A stretch of DNA of 64,000 nt from Microcella flavibacter (GCF_012530535.1 NZ_CP051299.1:1054001-1118000); one strand, 5' to 3'. Shown: positions 48,105 through 56,509, numbered from the stretch's first letter. Translations and numbers: made by a program. Notes: generated by a model not told the origin, from the letters alone.

Positions 48105-48877
48105 CCCTGCTGCTCCTGCTGCCGCCCTCCGAGACGAAGCGCGACGGCGGCGCGGCCGGCTCCGCCCTCGATCTCGATGCGCTGCTTCACGCCGACGACG
48201 CGGCGGTGCGGGATGCCCGTCTCGCGACCCTCGCCGCCCTCGAGCAGCTCGTCGCCGGCGACGACGCGCAGGCCGCGCGCGCGCTCGGCGTGGGCCACAA
48301 GATCGCCGAGGCGGAGCTCGCCCGCGATCGTGCGCTGCGCACCAGCCCGCTCATGCCGGCGCTCGAGCGGTACACGGGCGTGCTGTTCGACGCGCTGGAC
48401 GCGCCGACCCTGAGCGCGCCCGCTCGCGAGCGGGCGGGGCGCCACGTGCGCATCCACTCGGCGCTGCTCGGGCTCATCGGGGCGGAGGACGCCGTGCCCG
48501 CGTACCGGCTCTCGCACTCCTCGCGCCTGCCGGGGGGGCCGCTGAAGCGCCGCTGGGCGCCTGTCATCGGCCCCGTGCTCGAACGGCACGAGGGCCCCGT
48601 CGTCGACCTGCGGTCGGAGGGCTACGCCGCGCTCGGCCCGCTGCCCGCCCGCGCGGATGCGCTGTTCGTGCGGGTGGTGGCCGAGTCGGCGGACGGCGCC
48701 GTGCGGGCGCTCAACCACTTCAACAAGAAGTCGAAGGGGCTCTTCGTGCGCGACCTGCTCGAGCAGGGCTCCGTGCCCGCCTCGGTGGAGGGGCTCATCG
48801 CCGCGGCCGCCGGAACGGGATGGACGTTGCGCCACGGTGCTCCCGGCGAGCTCGAGCTCGTCGCCCGCGAGGGCTGA
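48101..48877 (+). CDS. yaaA: YaaA-family (UPF0246/DUF328) protein
   Basis: 258 residues. It starts LLLLLPPSETKRDGG, the PPSETK signature, and ends with the conserved LNHFNKKSKGLFVRDLL. E. coli YaaA lowers free iron and DNA damage during peroxide stress and has a DNA-binding fold. GTG start overlapping the kinase gene by 4 bases. It is convergent with tag. Its link to ATP synthase is only positional. Confidence 0.88.
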   Translation: MTLLLLLPPSETKRDGGAAGSALDLDALLHADDAAVRDARLATLAALEQLVAGDDAQAARALGVGHKIAEAELARDRALRTSPLMPALERYTGVLFDALDAPTLSAPARERAGRHVRIHSALLGLIGAEDAVPAYRLSHSSRLPGGPLKRRWAPVIGPVLERHEGPVVDLRSEGYAALGPLPARADALFVRVVAESADGAVRALNHFNKKSKGLFVRDLLEQGSVPASVEGLIAAAAGTGWTLRHGAPGELELVAREG

Positions 48878-48928
48878 CCGACGAGGGCTGCTCCTCGAGC
48901 GCCGACCCACGAGGCCCGACGCTCCTGT

Positions 48929-49525
48929 TCAGCCCTGCGCGCGCCAGCACCCGGCGACGTGGTCGTCGACGAGGCCCGCGGACTGCATGAGCGCGTAGGC
49001 GGTCGTCGGGCCGACGAAGCGCAGGCCGCGCGCCTTGAGCGCCCGGGCGAGCGCCGTCGACCGCTCCGTGGTCGCGGGCACCTCGGCGAGGGTGCGCGGG
49101 CGGGAACGGGAGTCCGCGGCCGGGGCGTGCGACCAGACGAGGGCGTCGAGCGCTCCGGGCTCCTGCTGCAGCCAGTCGTGCAGCACTCGCGCGTTCGCGA
49201 TGGTCGCGGCGATCTTCGCGCGGTTGCGGATGATGCGCTCGTCGAGGAGCAGGCGCTGGGCATCCCGCTCGTCGTAGGCGGCGACCGTCTCGATCGTGAA
49301 GCCGTCGAAGGCGGCGCGGAAGCCCTCCCGCCGACGCAGGATGGTGATCCAGGAGAGTCCCGACTGGAAGGCCTCGAGGCTGAGCTTCTCGAACAACGGC
49401 CGGTCGCCGTGCAGGGGCCGCCCCCACTCCTCGTCGTGGTAGCGCCGGTACTCGGGGTCGTCGCCGACCCAGCCGCAGCGCGGCAGCTCGTCGGGGCCGA
49501 TGCGCAGGTCGGGGGTGACGGCCAT
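48929..49525 (-). CDS. tag: 3-methyladenine DNA glycosylase I
   Basis: 198 residues. RCGWVGDDPEYRRYHDEEWG supplies the Cys and His zinc ligands and DHVAGCW the C-terminal ones, the four-ligand zinc snap of Tag. FEKLSLEAFQSGLSW is the base-recognition segment. Removes 3-methyladenine from DNA. ATG overlaps the ogt stop by one base, so it is an alkylation-repair operon. Confidence 0.96.
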   Translation of the reverse strand: MAVTPDLRIGPDELPRCGWVGDDPEYRRYHDEEWGRPLHGDRPLFEKLSLEAFQSGLSWITILRRREGFRAAFDGFTIETVAAYDERDAQRLLLDERIIRNRAKIAATIANARVLHDWLQQEPGALDALVWSHAPAADSRSRPRTLAEVPATTERSTALARALKARGLRFVGPTTAYALMQSAGLVDDHVAGCWRAQG

Positions 49526-50124
49526 CAGCGGTGCGCGATGCCCTCGAGGTCGAGCAGCTGCACCTTGGTGGGCACTCCCGCGCCCGCGCTGTACCCCGTG
49601 ATGCGGCGGTCGCCGGCCAGCACGCGGTGGCACGGGATGAGCAGGGGGACGGGGTTCGCGCCGACCGCGCCGCCGACCGCGCGGCCCGCCGTCGCCCGGC
49701 CGCTCGCGATGCCGAGCTCGCCGTAGGTGCGGGTCTCGCCGAAGGGGATCGCGCGCAGCTGCTGCCAGATCTGCTGCTGGAACGCCGTGCCCTGCAGCAG
49801 CACGGGCACGTCGAAGCGCTGCCGGCCGGCGTGGAAGTACTCGTCGAGCTGGGTCGCGGCCGCGTCGAGCACGGCGTCGCCGTCGAGGGGCGCGGAGGGC
49901 TCGGGCGAGCGGAAGCCGTGCGCGCCCTCGATCTCGAGCAGCGTGACGTGGTCGCCGTCGCCGAGCAGCAGGATGCGGCCGATCGGGGAGTCGATGACGC
50001 GGCGCGCGGTGGCGCGGGCCGCGATGGCCGCGGCCGAGGCGACGAGCGGGCGGGCGGCGGCGGGTGCGGCGGAGGCAGGGGCGGCGGAGGCAGCCGCGGC
50101 GGGGGCGTCGGTGAGGGTCGGCAT
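49525..50124 (-). CDS. ogt: Methylated-DNA-protein cysteine methyltransferase
   Basis: 199 residues. The acceptor Cys is in LIPCHRVL, preceded by AVGGAVGANPVP and followed by ITGYSAG. Repairs O6-alkylguanine by suicide transfer. The first ~35 residues are an Ala-rich unconserved extension. A TAGCCT box lies 6 bases before the ATG, which supports this start. Upstream gene of ogt-tag. Confidence 0.95.
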   Translation of the reverse strand: MPTLTDAPAAAASAAPASAAPAAARPLVASAAAIAARATARRVIDSPIGRILLLGDGDHVTLLEIEGAHGFRSPEPSAPLDGDAVLDAAATQLDEYFHAGRQRFDVPVLLQGTAFQQQIWQQLRAIPFGETRTYGELGIASGRATAGRAVGGAVGANPVPLLIPCHRVLAGDRRITGYSAGAGVPTKVQLLDLEGIAHR

Positions 50125-50130
50125 GGCTCG

Positions 50131-50136
50131 AGGCTA
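50131..50136 (-). promoter_or_regulatory. -10 box TAGCCT for ogt-tag (leaderless type)
   Basis: Same hexamer as in front of the acyltransferase at 1420; six bases to the ATG at 50124, with no ribosome site. Confidence 0.45.
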
Positions 50137-50173
50137 GCGCGGGGGCCGGGGCGGCTCCGGCGGGAATCGGACG

Positions 50174-50212
50174 CGGGGGAGGAGCATCCCGAACCGTCCC
50201 CGGGGGAGGAGC
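50174..50212. repeat. 12-bp direct repeat in the ogt/aldo-keto reductase gap
   Basis: CGGGGGAGGAGC at 50174-50185 and again at 50201-50212, 27 bases apart (between two and three helical turns). Possible binding site for a regulator of either divergent gene, or chance in GC-rich DNA. Confidence 0.4.
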
Positions 50213-50263
50213 GGCAGACGGCCGCGGAGGACGCCGGAGCGCGCGTGCGCGAGGATGGAGGGC

Positions 50264-51253
50264 ATGAGCGACATGACCTACCGCACCCTCGGCCGCAGCG
50301 GGCTCCGCGTCTCGACGGTCGGTCTCGGCTGCAACAACTTCGGCCGGCCCGGCACGGCGACCGAGTCGCAGGAGGGCACCGACCGCGTGCTGCACGCCGC
50401 GATCGACGCCGGCATCACGCTGCTCGACGGCGCCGACATCTACGGCTACGCCTACGGCCGCAGCGAGACGATGATGGGTCACGCGCTGAAGGGCCGCCGC
50501 GACGAGGTGGTGCTCGCCACCAAGTTCGGCCACGCCGACTACGACAGCCCGCTGCCGCACTGGGGAGCGAAGGGCTCGCGGCGCTACATCCGGCTCGCGG
50601 TGGAGGGCTCGCTGCGGCGCCTGCAGACCGACTGGATCGACCTGTACCAGTTCCACACACCCGACCCACTGACCCCGATCGAGGAGACCCTGGCGGCGCT
50701 GCACGAGCTCGTCGACGAGGGCAAGATCCGCTACTACGGCCACTCGAACTTCGCCGCGTGGCAGCTCGTGCAGGCCGACCTGCTCGCCGAGCGGCACGGG
50801 CACCCCCGCTTCGTCTCCGCCCAGAACGAGTACAGCCTGCTCGTGCGCGGCGCGGACGCCGAGCTGCTGCCGGCGGCCGAGGCGAGCGGCGTGGGCCTGC
50901 TGCCCTACTTCCCGCTGCACAACGGCCTGTTCACCGGCAAGTTCACGCGCGAGGGCGGCCCCGCCGACACCCGCATCATGCGCCAGCGCCCGCACCTGGT
51001 CGCGAATGCGCCGTGGGACGCGATGGAGGCCTACGCGGCCCTCTGCGCCGACCGCGGCGTCGGGATGCTCGAGGCCACGATCGGCTGGCTGCTGAGCCGC
51101 CCGTCCCTCACGAGCGTGATCGCGGGCGCGACCACCCCCGAGCAGGTCGTGCAGAACGCCGGGGCTGCGGACGCCTGGACGCCGAGCCTCGAGGACCTCG
51201 ACGCGATCGACGCGATCTTCCCGCCCGGCAGCGGGGGACTCACCTCGTACTGA
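50264..51253 (+). CDS. Aldo/keto reductase
   Basis: 329 residues. The AKR tetrad is complete: Asp and Tyr in DGADIYGYAYG, Lys in LATKFG, His in YQFHTPD. TIGWLLSRPSLTSVIAGATTPEQV is the typical C-terminal cofactor segment. NADPH-dependent reduction of an unknown carbonyl. Three ATGs compete (50255, 50264, 50273); 50264 has GAGGA 8 bases upstream, while 50273 gives the family-typical MTYRTLG start. Confidence 0.9.
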   Translation: MSDMTYRTLGRSGLRVSTVGLGCNNFGRPGTATESQEGTDRVLHAAIDAGITLLDGADIYGYAYGRSETMMGHALKGRRDEVVLATKFGHADYDSPLPHWGAKGSRRYIRLAVEGSLRRLQTDWIDLYQFHTPDPLTPIEETLAALHELVDEGKIRYYGHSNFAAWQLVQADLLAERHGHPRFVSAQNEYSLLVRGADAELLPAAEASGVGLLPYFPLHNGLFTGKFTREGGPADTRIMRQRPHLVANAPWDAMEAYAALCADRGVGMLEATIGWLLSRPSLTSVIAGATTPEQVVQNAGAADAWTPSLEDLDAIDAIFPPGSGGLTSY

Positions 51254-51272
51254 CCGTCGCCCGTGCGCCGGC

Positions 51273-52379
51273 TCAGCCGCCGGGGGGCGCCTCCTCGACG
51301 TCGCCCTCGGCCGGGGCCGTCCCCGCGAGCGGCTGCGCCTCGACGTTGATCGCCTGGTTGAGCGCGGCGGCCTCGGCGTTGAGGGTCTCGAGCTCGACGA
51401 GCAGCGCGTTGTGCTCGTCGACGAGGGCGTTCGTGGCGTCGCGTCGCGCGCGCAGAGCATCCTGCCGCTCGATGAGGGCGCCGCGATCGGCGAGGAAAAC
51501 GGATTGGCTGCGGTAGCCGCCGGGGGTCGCCGCGCGCTCCTCGAACACGGCGAGGTCGGCGGTGAAGGCGTCGGAGTCGACGCGGTACGCCTCCTGCTCG
51601 CTCACGATGCGCGCCGAGAGCTCGTCGACGCGGGCGGCGAGCGCGAGCAGCTGCTGCTCGAGCTGGGCGAAGAGCGACTGCACCTGCTCGGCGAGCGCCA
51701 CGACCCGCGAGCGGTCGGCGAAGAAGGTCGCGTAGTGCTGCTCGAGCACGGGGGCGAGCCCCGGGCCCTCGCCGCCGCGCACCTCGGTGCCGATGATCGC
51801 GTAGAGCTCGGGGATGCGCGAGGCCGGGTCGCGCTCCTCGTAGCCGGCGATGCGCTCCACGAGCTCGTGATCGGGGCCGAGCGCGGCGAAGGCGGCCTCG
51901 AGCGGCTCGACGAGCGCGGTGCGCTCCTCGGGCTCGAGCCGATCCCAGGCGGCGTGGAGCATCTCGTGCGCGGCGACGACCGGTTCGAGGGCCGAGAGGT
52001 CGTCGTCGGTGACGTCGTACAGGTGGATGCGCCCCTCCTCGAGGGCGTAGCAGCCGAGCACCCCGATGCCGGGGGCGGAGACGCGGCACACCCGCTCGAA
52101 CTCCGCCGGCGCCAGGATCTCGGGCAGGCTCGCCGCCAGCAGGAACCGGCCCCGCTCGCTCAGGCCCGCCTGCGCGGCGTAGCCCTCGATGCGGGGGTCG
52201 AGGTCGTTCGTCCACACGGTGAGGGCGTCCGACACCGGTCGAGGGTTCGCGGCGACCCACGCGGCCCCGGCGATGACGCCGCCCTGGGCGACGATCGCGA
52301 CCACCGCGACCGCGATGAGCGCGCCGCGACCGATGCGGGATGCCCGGGAGCGGGTCGAGCGGACGGCCGGGGTGGTCAC
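51273..52379 (-). CDS. Membrane-anchored zincin-like protein with coiled-coil domain
   Basis: About 368 residues: one N-terminal transmembrane helix (IGRGALIAVAVVAIVAQGGVIAG), an extracytoplasmic domain with AAHEMLHAAWDRLEPEER (an HExxH metal motif), two cysteines (RVCRV, LGCYAL), then about 130 residues of coiled coil (VRALAEQ-like heptads, VDELSARI) and an acidic tail. No named family recognised. A surface metallopeptidase or septal scaffold is possible. The GTG at 52379 is chosen because TACCGT ends 7 bases upstream; another GTG lies at 52388. Confidence 0.7.
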   Translation of the reverse strand: MTTPAVRSTRSRASRIGRGALIAVAVVAIVAQGGVIAGAAWVAANPRPVSDALTVWTNDLDPRIEGYAAQAGLSERGRFLLAASLPEILAPAEFERVCRVSAPGIGVLGCYALEEGRIHLYDVTDDDLSALEPVVAAHEMLHAAWDRLEPEERTALVEPLEAAFAALGPDHELVERIAGYEERDPASRIPELYAIIGTEVRGGEGPGLAPVLEQHYATFFADRSRVVALAEQVQSLFAQLEQQLLALAARVDELSARIVSEQEAYRVDSDAFTADLAVFEERAATPGGYRSQSVFLADRGALIERQDALRARRDATNALVDEHNALLVELETLNAEAAALNQAINVEAQPLAGTAPAEGDVEEAPPGG

Positions 52380-52386
52380 GCCGTCC

Positions 52387-52392
52387 ACGGTA
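52387..52392 (-). promoter_or_regulatory. -10 box TACCGT for the HEMLH protein (leaderless type)
   Basis: TACCGT with 7 bases to the GTG at 52379; it overlaps the alternative GTG at 52388, which therefore could not be translated from this transcript. Confidence 0.4.
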
Positions 52393-52407
52393 CCCGCGGC
52401 GGCCCCG

Positions 52408-52941
52408 TCAGACCGCGAGGACGGCGATCGCGGCGTTGAGCGTGGTGGCGAACAGCACCCAGAACCAGTAGGGGATGAGCAGCGCCGCGGCGGGCTTGCT
52501 GACCTCCGCGAAGCGGATGATGGCGGCGAGCACCATGAAGTCGAGCACGACGATGATGACGAGGGCGACCCAGATGCCCGCGGCGCCGACGACCGAGCCG
52601 AGGCCGAAGAAGGCCGGAGTCCACACGGCGTTGATCATGAGCTGCGCGACGTAGATCGAGAGCGCCCGCCGGCGGGCCTCCGTGGCGGGACTGCGCCACA
52701 CCAGCCAGGCGGCGACGGACATCGCGCTGTACAGCACCGTCCAGACCGGGCCGAAGATCGCGTTCGGCGGGTTCCACATCGGTTTGGGGGTGTCGGCGTA
52801 CCAGCCCTCGATCGCGGGGGCGGAGATGGCGGAGCCGAAGGCGGCGACGAGGAAGGCGATGCCGAAGAAGCCGACGAGGGCGGCGGCGGAGCGCACGGTG
52901 CTGCGCTCGACCGCACGACTGCGGGTCTGCATGGTGACCAT
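52408..52941 (-). CDS. tspO: TspO/MBR family membrane protein
   Basis: 177 residues, five hydrophobic segments. The TspO signature WYADTPKPMWNPPNAIFGPVW is in the first loop, and LLIPYWFWVLFATTLN forms the last helix. TspO proteins bind tetrapyrroles and respond to oxidative stress. ATG at 52941 has GGAGAG upstream; 9 bases inside lies another ATG. A TACTCT box is 20 bases upstream. Confidence 0.92.
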   Translation of the reverse strand: MVTMQTRSRAVERSTVRSAAALVGFFGIAFLVAAFGSAISAPAIEGWYADTPKPMWNPPNAIFGPVWTVLYSAMSVAAWLVWRSPATEARRRALSIYVAQLMINAVWTPAFFGLGSVVGAAGIWVALVIIVVLDFMVLAAIIRFAEVSKPAAALLIPYWFWVLFATTLNAAIAVLAV

Positions 52942-52961
52942 GGCTCTCCTCTCCGCTGATG

Positions 52962-52967
52962 AGAGTA
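52962..52967 (-). promoter_or_regulatory. -10 box TACTCT for tspO
   Basis: TACTCT on the minus strand; leader of about 14 bases containing the GGAGAG ribosome site. The remainder of the 52942-53057 gap shows no clear element. Confidence 0.4.
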
Positions 52968-53057
52968 CGGTCGTTCGCTCCGAGCCTCCTGCACGCGGGC
53001 TGGGTTCGCCCGTCGCAGGGGCGCCCCGGGTGCGGGCGGCGCTGCGGCCCGACCGGC

Positions 53058-54443
53058 TCAGTGCCCGATCAGCGGTGCCATCGCGCGCAGGATGAGCGAG
53101 CCGCGCCCGGTGAGGCGCTCCTCGCGATCGGCGGCCGTCATGGCGAGCAGACCGGCGTTGGCCCCGAGGAACCGCAGCGGCTCGGGCTCCCAGGAGGGGG
53201 AGCGGTGCCCGACCCACGGCAGGCGCGTCAGCTCGGTGTCCTGCTCCGTGAGGAGGTCGGCGAGGGTGCGCCCGGCGAGGTTGGTGGTCGACAGGCCGTC
53301 GCCGACGTAGCCGCCGGCCGAGGCGATGCCCGTCACCCGGTCGTACTGCACGCTCGCGTGCCAGTCGCGGGGCACGCCGAGCGGACCGCCCCAGCGATGG
53401 GTCACGGTCAGGTCCCCGACCGAGGGGAAGAGCTCGCGCACGGTCGCGACGAGGTGCTCGAAGACCGCCTCGACGCGGTCGTACTGCGGCGCGATGGTGC
53501 TGCCGAAGTGGTAGCGGGCGCCGCGCCCGCCGAAGGCGAGCCGGTCGTCGGCGGTGCGCTGGCCGTAGATGACGAGGTGGCGGCCGTCGGAGAAGGTCTG
53601 CCCGTGCTCGATGCCGAGCTCGTCCCAGACGCTCGCGGGCAGCGGCTCGGTGCCGATCATGAGCGAGTAGAGCGGCAGCACCCGCCGGCGGGTCTGCGGC
53701 ACGGCGGCGGCGTAGCCCTCGAGCGCGACGACGATGCGGCGGGCGCGCACCCGGCCGCGATCGGTGAGCACCTCGCCGGGCCCCCACGACTCGACCGTCG
53801 TCCGCTCGCGGATGATCGCACCGCGGTGCTCCACGATGCGGGCGAGCGACCGCACGAGCTGCGCGGGGTGCACGCGGGCGCAGGCCGGGTCGAACACGGC
53901 GCCGAGCGACCCGGCGGCGCGCACGCGATCGGCACCCCAGAGCTCGAGCCGGTCGACGCCGAAGCCCGCGGCGCGCGCGACCTCGGCCCGGGCATCCCGC
54001 CACTGGTTCTCGGAGCGGGCGAAGACGACCGTGCCGCCCTTCGCGTAGCCGGCGTCGATGCCCTCCTCGGCGATCACGCGGCCGACCTCGTCGACCGTGC
54101 CGATCATGGCGCGGCGCATCGCGAGAGCGGCCTCGCGACCGTGGCGCTGCGCGAGCGCCGCGGTCGACTGCGGGAACAGCGCCGAGACCCAGCCGCCGTT
54201 GCGGCCGCTGGCGCCGAAGCCGGCGATCTCCTTCTCGAGCAGCAGGATGCGCAGACCGGGGTCGCGCTTCTGCAGCTCGTACGCCGTCCACAGGCCGGTG
54301 AGCCCCGCGCCGATGATCGCGACGTCGGCCGTGTCGTCGCCGTCGAGCGGCGCGCGCGGGGTCAGATCGTCGTCGACCGTGTCGTGCCAGAGGCTGAGCC
54401 CGCGGTAGTCGGCGTCGGTGCGGGGAGCGGCGGGACCGCTCAG
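53058..54443 (-). CDS. FAD-dependent amine oxidase, PuuB/DAO-like, apparent CTG start
   Basis: 461 residues. FAD loop VAIIGAGLTGLWTAYEL near residues 33-50 and GFGASGRNGGWVS are typical of gamma-glutamylputrescine oxidase and related DAO proteins; the C-terminal GIASAGGYVGDGLSTTNLAGR closes the FAD site. It likely oxidises an amine such as (gamma-glutamyl)putrescine to the aldehyde. No ATG, GTG or TTG occurs before the FAD loop; CTG at 54443 overlaps the aminotransferase TGA as CTGA with GGGGA upstream. Third gene of the regulator-aminotransferase-oxidase operon. Confidence 0.85.
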   Translation of the reverse strand: MSGPAAPRTDADYRGLSLWHDTVDDDLTPRAPLDGDDTADVAIIGAGLTGLWTAYELQKRDPGLRILLLEKEIAGFGASGRNGGWVSALFPQSTAALAQRHGREAALAMRRAMIGTVDEVGRVIAEEGIDAGYAKGGTVVFARSENQWRDARAEVARAAGFGVDRLELWGADRVRAAGSLGAVFDPACARVHPAQLVRSLARIVEHRGAIIRERTTVESWGPGEVLTDRGRVRARRIVVALEGYAAAVPQTRRRVLPLYSLMIGTEPLPASVWDELGIEHGQTFSDGRHLVIYGQRTADDRLAFGGRGARYHFGSTIAPQYDRVEAVFEHLVATVRELFPSVGDLTVTHRWGGPLGVPRDWHASVQYDRVTGIASAGGYVGDGLSTTNLAGRTLADLLTEQDTELTRLPWVGHRSPSWEPEPLRFLGANAGLLAMTAADREERLTGRGSLILRAMAPLIGH

Positions 54444-55921
54444 AGCAGCTTCCCCGCCTCGGTGAGCACCTTCCGCAGGATGCCCTCGATCTCGTCGAAC
54501 TCGGCCGGGCCGATGGTGAGCGGCGGGGCGAGCTGGATGACGGGGTCGCCGCGGTCGTCGGCGCGGCAGTAGAGGCCCGCGTCGAAGAGCGCCTTGGAGA
54601 GGAAGCCGCGCAGCAGGCGCTCGGACTCCGCCTCGCTGAAGGTCTCCTTCGTCTCCTTGTTCTTCACCAGCTCGATGCCGAAGAAGTATCCCTCGCCGCG
54701 CACGTCGCCGACGATGGGCAGGTCGAGCAGCCGCTCGAGCGCCGCGCGGAACTTCGGCGAGTTCTCGCGCACGTGCTCGAGGATGCCCTCCTCCTCGAAG
54801 ATGTTGAGGTTCTCCAGGGCGACGGCGGCCGAGACGGGATGCCCCGCGAAGGTGTACCCGTGGTAGAACGCCGTCGTGCCCTCGGTGAAGGGCGCGTAGA
54901 CCTTCTCGTTGACGATCATCGCGCCGAGGGGCGAGTAGCCGGAGGTCAGGCCCTTGGCCGAGGTGATGATGTCGGGCACGTAGCCGAAGCCCTCGCAGGC
55001 GAACATGTAGCCGGTGCGGCCGTAGGCGCAGATGACCTCGTCGCTGACGAGCAGCACGTCGTACTGGTCGCAGATCTCGCGCACGCGCTGGAAGTAGCCG
55101 GGGGGCGGCGGGAAGCAGCCGCCGGAGTTCTGCACCGGCTCGAGGAAGACGGCCGCGACGGTGTCGGGGCCCTCGAACAGGATCATCTCCTCGATGCGGT
55201 TGGCGGCCCACTGGCCGAACTCCTCGAGGGTGCCGTGGAAGCCCATCTCCTCGGCGCGGTAGTAGTTCGTGTTCGGCACGCGGAACCCGCCGGGCGTGAG
55301 CGGCTCGAACATCTCCTTCATGCCGGGGATGCCCGTGATCGCGAGCGCGCCCTGCGGCGTGCCGTGGTAGGCGACGGCGCGCGAGATGACCTTGTGCTTC
55401 ATCGGCTTGCCGACGAGCTTCCAGTACTGCTTGGCGAGCTTCCACGCCGACTCGACGGCCTCACCGCCGCCGGTGGTGAAGAACACGCGGTTGAGGTCGC
55501 CGGGCGCGTAGTCGGCGAGGCGGTCGGCGAGCTCGATGGCGGTGGGATGCGCGTAGGACCACAGCGGGAAGAACGCGAGCTCCTCGGCCTGCTTGCGGGC
55601 GGCCTCGGCCAGGCGCTGGTTGCCGTGGCCCAGCTGCACGACGAAGAGGCCGGAGAGGCCGTCGATGTACTTGTTGCCGAGGCTGTCCCAGATGTGGTGC
55701 CCCTCGCCCTTGACGATGATGGGCACCCCGTTGCCGGCGGCCATGCCCGACTGGCGCGCGAAGTGCATCCAGAGGTGGTCCTTGGCCTTCTTCTGCATCG
55801 CGGCCTCGGCGGCCGCGGCGGGCCCCGTGAGCTTCTTCACCGCCGCGGCGGGCGCGGCGTGCGCCTCGTGCGCGGTGGTCGCGTCGGCGGTGGTCTTCTT
55901 CTTGCTCTTCAGGAGTTTCAT
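54440..55921 (-). CDS. Class III aminotransferase, probably polyamine/omega-amino acid type
   Basis: 493 residues. PLP lysine in ITSAKGLTSGYSPLG, the aldehyde-binding FFTTGGGEAVESAWKLAKQY, and LVSDEVICAYGRTG with the cofactor Asp. The sequence resembles SpuC/putrescine-pyruvate aminotransferases more than ornithine or GABA enzymes. Residues 1-45 (Lys/Ala-rich) are an extension. With the oxidase and the divergent aldehyde dehydrogenase it fits conversion of putrescine to 4-aminobutyraldehyde and GABA (inference). ATG overlaps the regulator stop (ATGA). Confidence 0.88.
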   Translation of the reverse strand: MKLLKSKKKTTADATTAHEAHAAPAAAVKKLTGPAAAAEAAMQKKAKDHLWMHFARQSGMAAGNGVPIIVKGEGHHIWDSLGNKYIDGLSGLFVVQLGHGNQRLAEAARKQAEELAFFPLWSYAHPTAIELADRLADYAPGDLNRVFFTTGGGEAVESAWKLAKQYWKLVGKPMKHKVISRAVAYHGTPQGALAITGIPGMKEMFEPLTPGGFRVPNTNYYRAEEMGFHGTLEEFGQWAANRIEEMILFEGPDTVAAVFLEPVQNSGGCFPPPPGYFQRVREICDQYDVLLVSDEVICAYGRTGYMFACEGFGYVPDIITSAKGLTSGYSPLGAMIVNEKVYAPFTEGTTAFYHGYTFAGHPVSAAVALENLNIFEEEGILEHVRENSPKFRAALERLLDLPIVGDVRGEGYFFGIELVKNKETKETFSEAESERLLRGFLSKALFDAGLYCRADDRGDPVIQLAPPLTIGPAEFDEIEGILRKVLTEAGKLL

Positions 55922-56385
55922 CGTGTTCCCCAGTTGTAGAACTGCTTCTGCAGTCGTAGATAGACGAAGGTCTCGGTCGAGAGCACGCCCTCGATACCGC
56001 GGATGCGCGTGTTGAGCAGGGTGATGAGGTCGTCGTCGTTCTCGCAGACGACCTCGGCGAGGATGTCGAAGCTGCCGGCCGTGAGCACGACGTAGTCGAC
56101 CTCGGCGATGGCGGCGAGCGTGTCGGCGACGTGCGTGGCGTCGCCCGTCACGCGGATGCCGATCATCGCCTGGCGGTAGAAGCCGAGCTGCATCGGATCG
56201 GTGACGGCGACGACCTGCATGACGCCCGACTCGGTGAGCTTCTGCACCCGCTGGCGCACGGCGGCCTCGCTGAGTCCGACGTGCTTGCCGATCTCGGCGT
56301 ACGACCGGCGGCCGTCGTCCTGCAGCTGCTCGATGATCGCTTTCGAGACCTCATCGAGCTGCACGGGCTTACTGCGGGCTGCCAT
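55918..56385 (-). CDS. Lrp/AsnC-family transcriptional regulator
   Basis: 155 residues. The N-terminal HTH (RRSYAEIGKHVGLSEAAVRQRVQKL) is followed by the RAM/ACT-like ligand domain (VVLTAGSFDILAEVVCEND). Amino-acid- or amine-responsive regulator, first gene of the aminotransferase-oxidase operon and divergent from the aldehyde dehydrogenase, so probably controls both. The ATG is preceded by CAAGAT with 6 bases, which suggests a leaderless start; a longer frame to 56556 crosses the divergent gene's promoter. Confidence 0.9.
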   Translation of the reverse strand: MAARSKPVQLDEVSKAIIEQLQDDGRRSYAEIGKHVGLSEAAVRQRVQKLTESGVMQVVAVTDPMQLGFYRQAMIGIRVTGDATHVADTLAAIAEVDYVVLTAGSFDILAEVVCENDDDLITLLNTRIRGIEGVLSTETFVYLRLQKQFYNWGTR

Positions 56386-56386
56386 G

Positions 56387-56502
56387 ACCCGATCTTGACA
56401 GTCGAAACAGTGTTTGACAAGTGAATCCGTATCCGCAACGGCGGATTCGCGACTGATTCCGTCGCCTCCGCTCTGGAATCCGGCGCGGAGGCCCGGTACT
56501 GT
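56387..56502. promoter_or_regulatory. Divergent promoter region with four GAATCCG-type half-sites
   Basis: Minus strand: TTGTCA (56415-56420), 17 bases, CAAGAT, 6 bases, regulator ATG. Plus strand: CTGGAA (56473-56478), 18 bases, TACTGT (56497-56502), 7 bases, ATG at 56510. Between them GAATCCG occurs at 56423-56429, inverted at 56442-56448, as GATTCCG at 56455-56461, and as GAATCCG at 56476-56482. The first two form a perfect 7-bp inverted repeat with 12-base spacer. Likely Lrp-type binding array. Confidence 0.6.
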
Positions 56503-56509
56503 TCCGGGC

